In this document: one piece after another, positions 24,150 through 36,100 of the stretch
How the letters are laid out: each line of letters starts with the position of its first letter
How positions within the stretch are numbered: the first letter of the stretch is position 1
From: Owenia fusiformis
Taxonomy: Eukaryota; Annelida; Polychaeta; Sabellida; Oweniidae
Direction of reading: 5' to 3'
NCBI GenBank assembly: GCA_903813345.2
Contig: CAIIXF020000002.1
Coordinates: 14,156,150 to 14,220,149, forward strand
Length of the DNA: 64,000 bases
Translations under genes and position numbers: made by a program
The notes under the pieces: model-generated
Seen by the model: only the letters and a program-made list of their open reading frames with translations
Databases searched by the model: none
Told to the model about the DNA's origin: nothing

Positions 24150-24930
24150 AAAAAGGTGTAGAGTAAAGGCACTTATACCGTTTTAATCTATGTTAGAATG
24201 ACTTCAAATGCTGGTGGTTGAGGGTCCAACAGGGGTGCTGGACCAGAGATATGCGTTGCTATAGCAATCCTATCCATGAAATATTACCTACTTTGATACA
24301 TAACAAGATAACTTCAGATATTAAAGTTGCACTTGCTTTGAACTAATAAAAAATCAAACATGAAATGAAATGCCATGGACTGGATACGTGACATATCATT
24401 ACCTAGCAACCACATAACAACCACCCAGCAACAGCATTTTTGATGCATTGTTTTAAATGCTTTTAATTTGTAGTGAAGAAAAAGTTGAATTACGCATGTT
24501 CTTCAATTTAAACAAGTATTTTAAGGGCCCTTCCCTCTAAATGTCATTCCATCACCAAACAAAGTATTTAAAATGGACTTTAGTGCATTAAGATGTGAGT
24601 TTTTCTGTTTTGGCATATCCAACAAAATTTTGATAGATGCAAAAACCTTCCTTGGCTGTGGAACAAAAGTGTATAGGCACTTCTACCATTATAATCTATG
24701 ACTTGAAATGCTAGTTTTTGAGGGCCAGACAGGAGTGGTGGACCAGAGATATATGTTGTTATAGCAACCTAACCTATGGAATATTCCCTACTTTAATACA
24801 TAACAAAATTACATCAGGTATTAAGGGTGTACTTGTTTTAAACTAATGAAATAACTAAATGAAGCATAAAACGGAATGCCATGGACCGGATAAGTGAAAT
24901 GTCATTACCTGGTAACCATATAACAACTAC
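24150..24930. repeat. Tandem duplication, unit ~510 bp
   Basis: 24150-24430 and 24660-24930 are direct copies sharing gctggaccagagatat/gtggaccagagatat, agcaacc(t) and cattacctgg/agcaacc. They lie immediately upstream of the Penelope-like fragment. Confidence 0.75.
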
Positions 24931-24954
24931 CTACTTAACAGGAATTCGGATGGT

Positions 24955-25808
24955 TCAATGTATAAAGATGTACTGTAGAAAACCTAGCCACACAGATCAG
25001 TATCTAAACTTTCAATCACGCCATCTTCTTGAACACAAAATGTCGGTAATTTCTACGTTAATAGGAAGAGGAGATTCGATTTGCAGTGAACAGGAGGACA
25101 AAGTAGAAGAAACGTCAAATGTTAAAATAGCATTAGAAAGATGCGGTTACCTAAAATGGACTATTAAAAAGACACAGGAACGTTTTGAACGTAAAGCAGA
25201 TACAAATAAGGACAAGACAAAAATAAAAAAGGTAGTAACCATACCCTATGTGAAAAATGTATCAGAGCAAATTAGAAGAATAATGAAGAAAAGAGATATC
25301 AAAGTAGCTTTTGAACCTATGCGAACACTAAGAAATGTTCTCGTTCATTCTAAAGATAAGGTCAAACAGGATTGCAAAGCGACCGTGGTATATCAAGTTC
25401 TATGTAACAATTGTAATAAAAGTTACATAGGAGAAACAAGTAGACCTCTTGGCACTCGCATCAAGGAACACAAAACAGAAGCAGATAAGAAAAAGAGTCA
25501 ATACACTAGAAACAATAAAAAATATTCTTTTAACAGCTTTAATAAATCAACGATTACAGATTATATCATCCAAGAAAACCACGAATATATAAGCACAAAT
25601 GCCAAAAGGAAGGGTGACTAAAAACTTTAAAGAAACCCAACAAGAAAAGCAAAGTGTAAGTGTAACTCTGTCATAAGAAAAGTAGACCCTACATGTATAT
25701 ATCCCAAAACCATGATCTAACGTGAAAAGAAACAATGTATAACATCCCCCTACCCCCTCCAATCGAGAACCAATATCACAATCCAGGACCAGAACACCAA
25801 GGGACATT
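24955..25808 (+). mobile_element. Penelope-like element: RT thumb and GIY-YIG endonuclease
   Basis: An open frame to the stop at 25621 begins with CRKPSHTDQYLNFQSRHLLE, the conserved end of Penelope reverse transcriptases. A basic linker (VTIPYVKNVSEQIRRIMKK) follows, then the endonuclease: VVYQVLCNNCNKSYIGET with catalytic-type Arg in GTRIKEH. GIY-YIG nucleases nick the target for reverse transcription. The RT palm is missing, so the copy is 5'-truncated, but the remaining frame has no stop, suggesting a fairly young insertion. The 3' tail continues to about 25808; another tail copy is at 5150-5363. Confidence 0.88.
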
Positions 25809-26364
25809 TCATTCATACTGAAGTCATTACAAAACATTTTGATGAAAATTTGAAAAAATTGATGGCCAATTCTCATTACATCTGAATAGTTGTAAATACT
25901 AGTACTCATAAACGATAGAGTATTCAGTCTCAAATGATGTGGGATAGATAAAATCCAGTCTCAAAGTCCAAATCAAAGGCAAATCAAAGGGTCAACATCC
26001 GTTCGCAAAGGCGTCATCATAATGCATAAAATACAATTCACAATGGTCATCAGGAGAAAACTATGGCTGGTTTCGATCCCTATTTCTCAACCATTAATGC
26101 CATAGCCGGGATCCATCTCAAAAAATGCCAAGTGAAAAAATTGTGAGTTCATTGCCAATTTATTATACAATTCCTACATCCTTCAGCATCTCAAGTGGTA
26201 AAACATGAAATTTCGAAATTAATGACTTGTACTTTTCAGCAAAGCCCAGAAAGGATTTCTTAAGTTTTTTACAAGTATAACCTTCACCTAACTGCTTTGA
26301 ATATGTGACATGTAATAGGGTGTATTATTTCATTAAGTGTATTCATTAATGTTCATAGTAACTG

Positions 26365-26556
26365 TCACTATTCTCCCATCAATTTTAATCCTTCGAGGTA
26401 GTTACCAGCTTTTTGTAAGCATTTGTCATGCCTTTTCACCCAGTCCTGAAAGATATAATAACGTCTTTGCCATTGTGTGAAAAAATCACTTAGAAAGGAA
26501 AAGAAATTTAAAAAATAGAGCCAATGGTACAGAAATTCCTGATCACCCCTCGTACG
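26365..26556 (-). mobile_element. Internally deleted mariner-like element
   Basis: On the minus strand tacgaggggtgatca (a mariner-type terminus) at about 26540-26554 is followed within 120 bp by a frame ending FQDWVKRHDKCLQKAGNYLEG, the typical C-terminal end of mariner transposases (R-W-x-K-C-x-x-x-x-G-x-Y). Most of the transposase is missing. The other terminus was not found. Confidence 0.6.
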
Positions 26557-26579
26557 TGTGTGCAATTTTGTTGAAAGTT

Positions 26580-27790
26580 TATATGTGCTTTCTTAGAAGC
26601 ACATTACACTTTCTGATGATAATTTGGCAATAATGAGTAACCATGTTGAAAATTGTGGCCATTTTGTGTGTTATTTTACGATTTGCTGTTCGATTGGATT
26701 TGCTGCGCTTTGGCGTTGCTGTTGCATGTCTTGTTTCAGATCCATTCAGGTTTTTAATCAGTAACAAGTTGTAATTGAACATGTTCAACGAACATATTCA
26801 AGTATCCCAAATACAGGTGTTGATAAAGATAAGGTAAATGTAATTTCTGACCTCTTGTTGAGTGCTATTTTATTTTATGAAATTGTTGGTGCGGTGGTCA
26901 AAATGTGACCAATGGGTCTTAGATTCAACATCTTGATCATTTGGCGTTTTTTCGTTTGCGTTCTGTTAAGATTATAATTTTATGAATTTTTATAGTCTTA
27001 AGAAGTTGATAGAGAGATTGCAATACTAGCTACCCAACTAGTCGAAGGTAACTTTTAAAATCCCGTTTATGCGTTTGTATATCTTGAAAGTGCAGAGGTT
27101 CAATAGTGCAATCAGGCAAATTAATACTGTAATTGTTCAGTTTCAGTTTTAAAAGCATCTGACCCCCTGCCGATTAGTGTTATAAAAAATAGGTTGTCTG
27201 CAATAGAGTTGTCTGTGAATTAAGATGTGTAAGTTCAATGGGACAACGAACATTGATTTGACAACGTACACTTGTTAATTTTTTTAGATTGTAGCAAAAA
27301 AAGTAAATTCTTGTTAAATATTCAACCGACCTAAATTGTGTAGTTTAGAGAAACATATTCTCATAAAAATAATCGACACTCTTGGGCGTCAGGGGAAAAA
27401 TTATCAATTTTCAACCGAGAAATTTTGTGGGTAGATTTACTGCGAAAAAAGAGAATTTTTAACGTAATCAGAATGTTTAATTAAAAGTCTTTCAAAGCGA
27501 ATACACAAGAAATTAAAAATGAAATCCTTTATATATTCCTCAGATTAGATTTTTAAGACATACAACAAACCTGTAGTTTTTGTTTCAAATCAGTAATAGT
27601 GACACAGTTCATCTAAAGTGTACTGTTTTTGTACATGCAGTTAACCAATTCAAATTGCACTGTCATATTTTGCCCGTGAATAAAAAATGACATGCAATAT
27701 TTATGTGTTGGATGTTTTATTGTTAATTTTATGAAAACGTGAATTGAAAGGTTGACATATTAAGGTAAAACAGTTTACATGGACTTAAAT
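26580..27790. other. Intron sequence, nothing recognised
   Basis: A+T-rich, no repeat or coding similarity noticed apart from the sequence next to the mariner remnant. Confidence 0.35.
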
Positions 27791-27796
27791 TTCTGA

Positions 27797-27990
27797 CAGG
27801 CATCCAGGAATACAAGTCCGCCTCGGACTACTCATCCTAGGCATAGGACATACAGTCCTAAGGAAAATATGTCCGACGGACTTATTTTCCTAGGTATGCA
27901 AGTCCCTGGACTAATTTTCCTAGGACTTAGTGTCCGACGGACCTGCATTCCTAGGAAAATAAGTCCATCGGACATAATTTAGCGTGGACA
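27797..27990. repeat. Array of AGTCC / CCTAGG short palindromes
   Basis: About 190 bp composed of gtccgacggac, cctaggaaaataagtcc and ggacttattttcctagg words in alternating orientation. It resembles the GGACCA arrays at 18135-19165 in design but not in word sequence. Non-coding. Confidence 0.7.
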
Positions 27991-28665
27991 TGTGAAACTG
28001 TCACACCGGGCGTTTTTGTCGTCTTGTTGTGAACCTGTACGCGAAAGATTGTGAGTGAGATCATTATTACATAACTATGTACTATTTATTTCACGGTCTC
28101 ATTCATTTTACACCAGCGGTAAGACGTGAATTTGGCACTTTACAGGTTGGTTGGGACGTGAGTTTTGAACCATTGATAAATGACTAAAAAAGCAATGTGA
28201 TGTTTATTTATGTTATTAATTAAAAAGTAACATATCTGTCGAATAGCTGTGTTTGTGCTATGGTTCAATAAATAACGAATCCTATGAGTAAAGTTGCAGA
28301 TAATTTCAAGTATGTAATAATGGCAATTCGTATTGCCATTATTGTATCACTTATGTGAAAGCCATACTGTTCCGGCAGACTAGACTATTTCGCTTTCTCC
28401 TTTACATGCCAGACTGTTTTGTTCTGTTGATCAGTTGTTTGATGTAAAGTATACGAAAATTTAAAAGAATCGAAACCATCAAATATCACTTTTTTTGAAA
28501 CCATGGAATATCACTTTTAATATAAAAAGTGATACTCGATTGTTTCAAGATTTCTAATATGAAAAAGTGAGATTCGATGGTGTCAAAAGTGATATTCGAT
28601 GGTTGTTTTTTTTGCTAAAATATGATATCTTGATCCACATATCAAATATATCTTCAGGTGATATT

Positions 28666-29372
28666 CGATCTATATCCTTGCAACCATGGGATAAATTAGG
28701 GTTATGTGAGGTTCTGTATTTGGGATATATCCTATCTTGCTAAGAGGAATATAGATATCTTACCGAGGGCCCGGATGGTCCGAGGTAAGATATCATATTT
28801 CCCGAGGGATATACCCCATATTAAAAACCGAGCATCGCATAACTGATTTATCTCATGACAAGTAAGATTTCACGAGTGCGGTTTTTAGGACACCAATAGT
28901 GCAGATTTTTTTCTGCTGCATCCATTTTGACAGTTTCGCTTTTGCAAGATATAACATATAAAAAATTGACTGTTTCTACACTGGACAAAAACGTTTTCCC
29001 CGGAATATTGGAGCGAGAGATATACAGCGGGGGATATATATGTATGTACGGACAATCCTATGGTTTTGAAAAAATATAATTTATATCCACTCATGGATAT
29101 TAATATCTTTTCTCATTCACTGCGCTCACTTGTGAAGATATCATATATCCACTCATGGACATTCATGGGTAATGATTTCCCTGGGATAAACGGACAATCC
29201 AATGGTTTTAAAAAATATCATTTATATCCATTCATTGATATCAATATCGTCACACATCAACTGCGCTCATGAAGATATCATATATCCACTCATGGATATT
29301 AATGATATTTTTTACAAAACCATAAGATATTCCTATATTATCCCATGGTTGCAAGGATATAGATCGACAGAC
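28666..29372. mobile_element. ~700-bp palindromic element with repeated inner hairpins
   Basis: Ends: cgatctatatccttgcaacc at the left, ggttgcaaggatatagatcg at the right (perfect complement over 20 bp). Inside, tatccactcatggatatt and gcgctca words recur in two units (29060-29170 and 29205-29320), and a ccgagggcccggatggtccg hairpin lies at 28760-28790. Related words occur at 48985-49140. Confidence 0.7.
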
Positions 29373-29780
29373 AGACAGACAGTCTGATCATGACAGACCG
29401 GCAGGTTGGCAGACCGACAGGCTGGCAGTCCGACAGACTGGCAGACAGAACGACAGGCTGGGAGTCTGATAGACCGGAATGCCGGCAGGCTGGCAGACCG
29501 GCAATCTTACAGGCCGACATGTTGGCAGACCGGCAGGCTGACATACTGGCAGACAGAACGACATGCTGGCAGGCTGACAGACCGGAATGTTGGCAGGCTG
29601 GCAGACCGACAGGCTGGCAGACAGAACGACAGCCTGGCAGACAGAACGACAGACCGATATGCCGACAGGCTGGCAGACAGACAGGGTGACAGATGGACAG
29701 GCTGGCAGACCGATAGGCTGGCAGTCAGAACGACAGGCTAACAGGCTGAACGACATGTTGGCAGGCAGACAGACCACCGT
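29355..29780. repeat. Minisatellite of gacaggctggcagacc-like words
   Basis: About 425 bp of 8- to 20-base words (gacagaccg, gcaggctggcag, agaacgacag). It starts exactly at the right end of the palindromic element. The open frames here on both strands (Cys/Pro/Leu-rich or Asp/Arg/Gln/Ala-rich) are products of the repeat, not genes. Confidence 0.92.
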
Positions 29781-29972
29781 GCTTTGTAGTAAGAACCACT
29801 ACATAAAACAAACAAGCAATCAAGCAGATTAACACACAAACAAATCTCAAATTATCAAGAGACAATTATTAAGAGATAAATATCTACATAGCAACAATTG
29901 GAAATAAATAAAAAATCTTTACCTCACCCAAACACCTAACACCCATTGGTATATCTATATAGATCTGATTAT

Positions 29973-29995
29973 NNNNNNNNNNNNNNNNNNNNNNN
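29973..29995. other. Assembly gap (23 N)
   Basis: Run of N in intron 6. The true size may differ. Confidence 0.99.
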
Positions 29996-30609
29996 TCTTA
30001 TCTATATGCCTTAAGCAAATTACACTTCCCCCATACAGAACCACTATGGATATGTGTGTAGGCCGATTTAAAATATCATACTTTCATCACCAGATAGCCA
30101 CTAATTCCTTGTTTCGTACACGTACACGTCGACGAGTGACTAAGGACTTGTTTTAGGCGCACAAAAAAACCTGTACGTGTACGTGTAATTACAGGTACAC
30201 GTACAGGTCGTCCGTATATCTTAAGGTCTCTAATATCTCTGCCCCACCACCCCTACCAAACCCTCTACCGCTACAAGTTACAGCCTTTGAGTATGCCAAC
30301 AATTTGTCATAGGTGGCTAAACTCTACACTCAAATGCCGTGATCGGCAAATTTCTGAAGGCTTTTCTAAGACCTGCTTACAGTCTAACTCTCCATATATT
30401 TAAAAATAGGAAGTCATGTCAAATATGCCAGCATTTTTTCAATAGAGGACATCGTTGGGAGATCTATCCAGTTGTCAAAGTAAGTGGTCTGTATGTACAC
30501 CTGTATACAGCACGGATACATTTCCATTAATTCCGTAATAACTTTGCTTGTATGTATTACTGCTTTATTTAATATGTATGTCCTATTTCTACAAACTAAT
30601 CATTTCAAG

Positions 30610-30718
30610 GTTACAACTCATGGAGGAAGCTGTGTAGACTCCAACCTTTGACCAGCTGGTACTCACGGCCCAAGGAGTTATCACAAGAAATCTGGACTAA
30701 ATTCAAGTCACTTTATGA
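30610..30718 (+). CDS. Haem peroxidase exon g
   Basis: Acceptor ag at 30608-30609, donor gtgagt at 30719. It encodes Gly281 (split), then YNSWRKLCRLQPL and a segment ending SLY, residues 282-316, plus two bases of Asp317. YNSWR-x-x-C directly after RGRDHG is the invariant order in animal peroxidases. It is 6.6 kb downstream of exon f; the intron between them contains the assembly gap. Confidence 0.92.
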
Positions 30719-30991
30719 GTGAGTTTCAATTCGCATTGTAGTATCTCTTGATATATTTCTAAATGAGATTATCCATTCCACACACATGCATTTCTTGGTA
30801 GACAATCCTGATTATTCCCAATTTTTACTAAAAATCCGACTTGTTTTCGGGGGATGTAGAGAGTATAAGGAGTTCTGCTCGAAAGCCAATTTTCAAAATG
30901 TCCGTTACATACAATTACGATTTTTGCAATTTTTTACAATTGCTATCAGTTTGCTTAGTGTGTATACCATAAATATGATAACATCTTTCAG

Positions 30992-31161
30992 CACTGTTGA
31001 TGACATAGACTTGTTTCCTGCGGGTGTGTCAGAGAAACTAGTGTTTGGTGGAAGTGTTGGCCCAACATTTGCATGTATCATAGGCCGCCAGTTCGAAGCA
31101 CTGAGGGCGGGGGACAGATACTGGCACGAGAACCCAAAATCTCCAGGACAATTTACTCAAG
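30992..31161 (+). CDS. Haem peroxidase exon h
   Basis: Acceptor ag at 30990-30991, donor gtaacc at 31162. It encodes residues 318-373. TVDDIDLFPAGVSE, then VGPTFACIIGRQFEALRAGD and RYWHENP are near-universal in the superfamily. The exon ends in FTQ plus one base of a split Asp codon, which the exon at 42550 completes. Confidence 0.95.
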
Positions 31162-31307
31162 GTAACCTTCACGCTGTCCAGTTGGCTAGAGCATTATTTG
31201 ATTCATGGCTAATATACGTAGATTGATACAATGCGATTATTTAATATATTCAGTATATCTTGCGTATGCTAGGGTGAGTCGATTATACATGAATGAGCTG
31301 TTATGCT

Positions 31308-32350
31308 CCTTAAGCTATGTTCATACCAACGGCGAATGCCACGCTTTAAATTGGCGAGCAAAGCGCCGTCATTTTTGTCATTTTTGTTCATACCAACGAC
31401 GCTTTGATGGCGCTTTAAAGCGGCACCAAAGCGTAACATAGCTTGATTAAAGCGTCGGGGTCGTAATAGGTCGTAGAAAAGCTCAGAGTAAAGCGGGATA
31501 TTCGGCAAGAGCGCCAAAAAATTTTAAACTGTTTAAAAATTTTGAGCGCTCTGTTACGAATTGATTAAAGCCCCAGAGCGTATCAAAGCTTAACAAACCG
31601 TAACAAAACTCAGAAAAGCTTGATCCAAAGCGTAGGAAAGCTTAGCATAGCTCTGATAGGTTCCTCACGCTTTGATCCCGCTTTGGCCAGGCTTTCTTAC
31701 GCTTGAAATCACGCTTTGGATAAGCTTTGATAAGCATTATTACGCTTTGATGCGATAATGACGCTTTAAATCAGGCTCTGATACGATTGCCAAGCTCTGT
31801 TGTGCACTATATAAAGATGCAGTAGATCCATAAAACCATTGCATCTTTGACTCGAGAACACGATGGCAGAACAACAAGATCCAGAAATTCCAGATGGACC
31901 AGAGCATGACCTATCTGAAGAAGACATGATGTTTGTCGCACGGCGTGATATAGCATGTGGAAACTTGTCAAGCGTAACAAAGCCTAGCAAAGCGTTTCAA
32001 TCCTCAATTAAAGCGTCTCAATTCGTAAGAAAGCTTGAGAGTCCTTCATGAAATTGTAATAAAGAGTGTCAGATATTAATGAAAGCGTCTGACCTCGTGT
32101 CAGATCTTCATGCCAGATCGTAGCAAATCTTGAGACAGCTTAACGAAGCGTGTCAAGTGGTAACAGACAGTGAAGAGACTGGGGTCCCCGCAGTTTAAAT
32201 TTTTTTGGCGCTCTTGCCGATTATCCCGCTCTACTCCGAACCTTTCTACGACCCATTACGACCCCGACGCTTTAATCAAGCTTTGTTACGCGTTGGTGCC
32301 GCTTTACAAGCCGCTTTAAAGCGCCATCAAATCGCCGTTGGTGCGAACGT
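31308..32350 (+). mobile_element. 1.04-kb TIR element with its own TATA box and start
   Basis: About 210-bp TIRs: gctatgttcataccaacggc at the left and the complement gccgttggtgcgaacgtagc at the right. The arms share gaccccgacgctttaatcaa and tttggcgctcttgccga. The interior carries many aagcgtaacaaagct-like words. A TATA box (ctatataaag, 31808) precedes an ATG at 31863 with a short acidic frame (MAEQQDPEIPDGPEHDLSEE). No transposase domain is recognised; the frame soon runs into the repeat words. TTAA-like flanks are suggestive but not clean. Confidence 0.7.
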
Positions 32351-32359
32351 AGCTTGAAT

Positions 32360-32513
32360 AGTTTTAATTTTTGCGCTCTTGCCGAATATCCCGCTTAACT
32401 CCGATCTTTTCTACTACCTATTACGACCCCGACGCCTTAATCAAGCTTTGTTACGCTTTGGTGCCGCTTTACAAGCCGCTTTAAAGCGCCATTGGTGTGA
32501 ACGTAGCTTTACG
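32360..32513. repeat. Extra copy of the right TIR of the preceding element
   Basis: gcgctcttgccgaatatccc to gaacgtagctt repeats the right terminus directly after the element, so the locus has three termini. Either a second insertion or an unequal exchange explains it. Confidence 0.7.
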
Positions 32514-32600
32514 GAAAGCGAAAGGGGATATACCGAAGAATTTAAAATTCAATGGAGTTTTAACATGGGAGTGATATCACACACCGCGGCACAGTCAGAT
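32513..32600. repeat. Dispersed repeat, inverted copy at 42210-42295
   Basis: tacggaaagcgaaaggg through ggagttttaacatgggagtg matches the reverse complement near 42215-42295. Confidence 0.6.
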
Positions 32601-33139
32601 CGATTTTTCCGCACTTTATTTCTTTAGCCAGAATATTAACACACTGAACATATCGCGCTAAAGATAGTATATGCTTGCCGCGATGGAAATATAGTTTTCT
32701 GTTAATAAATACCCAACAAGAAAGGGTAGCACAACGAATTCAACTTTTTTCGAAAGACTGCTGACTTGACCCGCGAAATTGTAATTTTGGATCACAGTGA
32801 TGCATTACAGATTCGAGTGCGGGAAATAAAAAAAGTCAAACTGACCTCAAAATGGTTTACACAGTGTACACTGCCATCTTTCAATAACGAGTGTACTACA
32901 CACCTTCCTATACAAAATACCAGAATGATTGATGTAATACCTGTTTACCATTTCTTCTGGGAGAAGGAAAGTTCCTATATGTATTCCAGGGCCGTTGCCA
33001 GGGGGCCTCACCCCCCTCCTTGCCAAATATTCGTTCAAAATCATGCAGTTTTCACCATTCTTAGCACTTTTCGCATGATTTTTTGGCCAAAATCGTCAAA
33101 AAGCCCCCCCCCCTCTTGGCAAAATCTCCCCTTTAGTCC

Positions 33140-36100
33140 AGTTGGCAAATAGGAAAATGACCCCAAAGGTCGTTTTGTGGTAGAAAGTTTTTTTCTTTGC
33201 ATTTTTGGATACCTTATTGTGTCTGCATAAAATATTAGGAAGATGCAAAATTGTGCAGGTTGAGCATTTTTTATAAAATGCAATAGACTGATATCTTAAA
33301 GTGTAAGCATGCTAGTAATAACTACAGATAGCTAGAAATGATTTATGAGCACGATGTAAAGCAATTAAATGATATATTACGTAACAATTTCAGGTGGATA
33401 TGGCAATTTTGCTTCTCTTTACTCATTTTCACTTTTTTAGCTGAGTCTCCTAATATTTTTGAACAATTCCCAAGATATGACCCAGGTATTCTATGTTTAA
33501 CAACTGAACAAATATTAGCAAGTTGCAAAATACAGCAGGTTTTAATTTTTCATAATTAGGCATTAAAATTATGTAATGATTTTAGGAGGCGGCGTGGCAC
33601 TTTACTTCAAAAACCATCATATGAAGGTTGTTTCTGCTCAAGAACCAAATGTTTTATTTAAGTATTAACATGCTAGTAATAACTTCAGATAGCTATAAAT
33701 GATTGATGTGCAATGTGTTAATTAATTACATAATTAATGACGTAACAATCTAAGGTGAGTGTGTCAATTTTGTCAACATACCAGGGGCATGGTGCTTTAC
33801 TTTACAAACCACAATATGAAGGTTGTTTCTGCACACAAACCAACTGATGTATTGAAATTAGGATGTTAGTTATAAATTCAGCTACAGCTATAAATGGTTC
33901 ATGTGTAAAATATTAATTAATTACATCATTCATGACGTTACAATCTAAGGTGGCCGAGGTTCAATTTTGTCACTGTTTTCACTTTTTTAGCAGAGTTTCT
34001 TCATATTTTTGTGACTGCTAAAGTATGACCCAAATATATATCTTCATCAATTGAAAAGGTATTACCAAGGTTTCAAAATACTGCAGGTTGAGTATTCTTC
34101 ATAAATTGGCATTGGAATTATGTAATCATTATAGATGGGGTGTGGCACTCTCTCCACTTAAAAACACCATATACATGTTTTCTTTGCACATGAATCAACT
34201 GATATTTTAAAATATAAGCATGCTAGGCATAACTACAGATATTTATAAATTATTTATGTGCAAAATAATAATTAGTTACATCATAAATTACATCATTTTA
34301 TATAAAATTGTGGTTTATAATGCTATATCACCTGTTTGATTACCTAAATGCAGATTAAGATAATAGCCCCAGGTGCTGTATAAATCAGTGCCATGCTACA
34401 AACATGTTTCCTGACCAAACCACTGACACATGCTCAGAATCAAGACTTTGATATCATCTGACAGGGAGGTTCATTCCAAAGTATGGTGGCCACAATACAA
34501 AGTTAGCAAAAGATAAGGGGCTGACTACATCGCTGTATATCAAACCCATTATGAAGTCAATGAAACTAACAACAAAAATGGTATTGTTGATGGAAGCTCA
34601 GAGAATTAAGCTATGTTTTTGGCCAAGAGTATATCATATCTACCAACGACCAGCAGCGACAACATATAGCAGTTTCAGAGCAATGGTATTACCCTGATTG
34701 TTCCTGTAAGAATATGTACATGCTGACAAGATTTATGACATCCATGGGTATGTTCATGTCAGAATTTGGTATCCAGGAAATGAAAGAAGCATCATTTGTA
34801 TGTGTATAAAAATGCCGAGTAGAAATAATTTCCCTCTGAATGTTAAAGCTCTTCAGATGCATGTAAACTTCATCCAATTGATTGTATTGTATTGTATTTT
34901 GTTTACCACCAATGAAGGTGAGCAATACCTCTTGGGTATGTCCCGTATATATACGGTCGTAATTTACATAATTAACATGGACGCTAGACCCAGAAACCCC
35001 TCCTTGAAGGAACCCTGTGTTCTTTTATGTGCACCTATACATAGACATATAAGTACACACCACAGCCTTTTGTACGAGTTGCAGACCACTCAGTCAAACA
35101 CCCTGAATTACTTCACGCAAACAAGCAAATTTAGTCTTGCCTGAACCGGGGATCGAATCTGGGACCTATTGCGCAAGAGGTACCTGCGCTACCGCTGAGC
35201 TACACGGGTGGCCATTTTGAAGATAAAAAACAACCAGAAGCCCCACTACTAAACATTGGGTGCAGTCTAGTGCAGTCAGAACCTAATTAACCAGTAATTA
35301 ACGATGATGACTTTAACAAGAGCTGAGCGAGAGGCAGAGTAACTGCTATATATGGAACAGTTAAAGATAAGCTTCTCCATGTCACATCAATTATGCCAGA
35401 TATGGTTATTTATCTGATTGACATGGAATGCCTCCCAGAATCGGTCCAAAATGCATATGTGATAGTGTAGCATGTCAGATTAGGCTCTGGTATTGAATGT
35501 GGACCGATTTGTTCTTAAAACAATGTTTATCAAGTGTGGATGTGGACAAAGCGTTACAATAACTTTGAAACCAGGAACCATAAATCTGTACATACAGTAT
35601 AGTCTGTACGTTTATAGTCAGCTGAACAAAGATCTTGTGATCTTGATCAAACCCAGTATTCATTAAACTATATCGGATCCTAATATGAGTTCAGAGAAAG
35701 AGATCTTGATGAGTTGGCATATGCTTATGAAAGAGATGATATTGTCCAAATTTTACTATAAACCGAGTCAGCAATTCAGCACACCTTCTATGAAAGATTG
35801 CCCCTTTTGAATCTTGTGATGTTATTGTTAAAACTCATTTCTTGGACATTAGGTAGATTATATATTTGGATGCACAGGTGAATTTAAAAACATCAGATTG
35901 TATCATATCCCGAAATATCAAGCAATACGCATTATGCAATATATAATCTAAATATTGAGTCTATTAGTGTATTTCATAATTTGCCAGGTCTATTCGTAAA
36001 TCGTAATTTATCTAGAATATGATACAGTAACCATTTACAAAGAAAAAATGTTCATTCCAGGTGCGAACCAACCCATACTACAATGCCCATTTTTGAAGTG

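Noticed and set aside
29338-29832. Several overlapping open frames of 80-130 residues, Cys-rich on one strand
   Set aside because: They arise from the minisatellite period being free of stops on both strands; composition follows the DNA words.
31205-31517. Frames overlapping on both strands after exon h
   Set aside because: They are produced by the GC-containing terminal repeat of the element at 31308.
35140-35216. A genuine tRNA gene on the minus strand
   Set aside because: Boxes A and B are present but the arms do not form a proper tRNA and the sequence continues into a repeated SINE body and tail.
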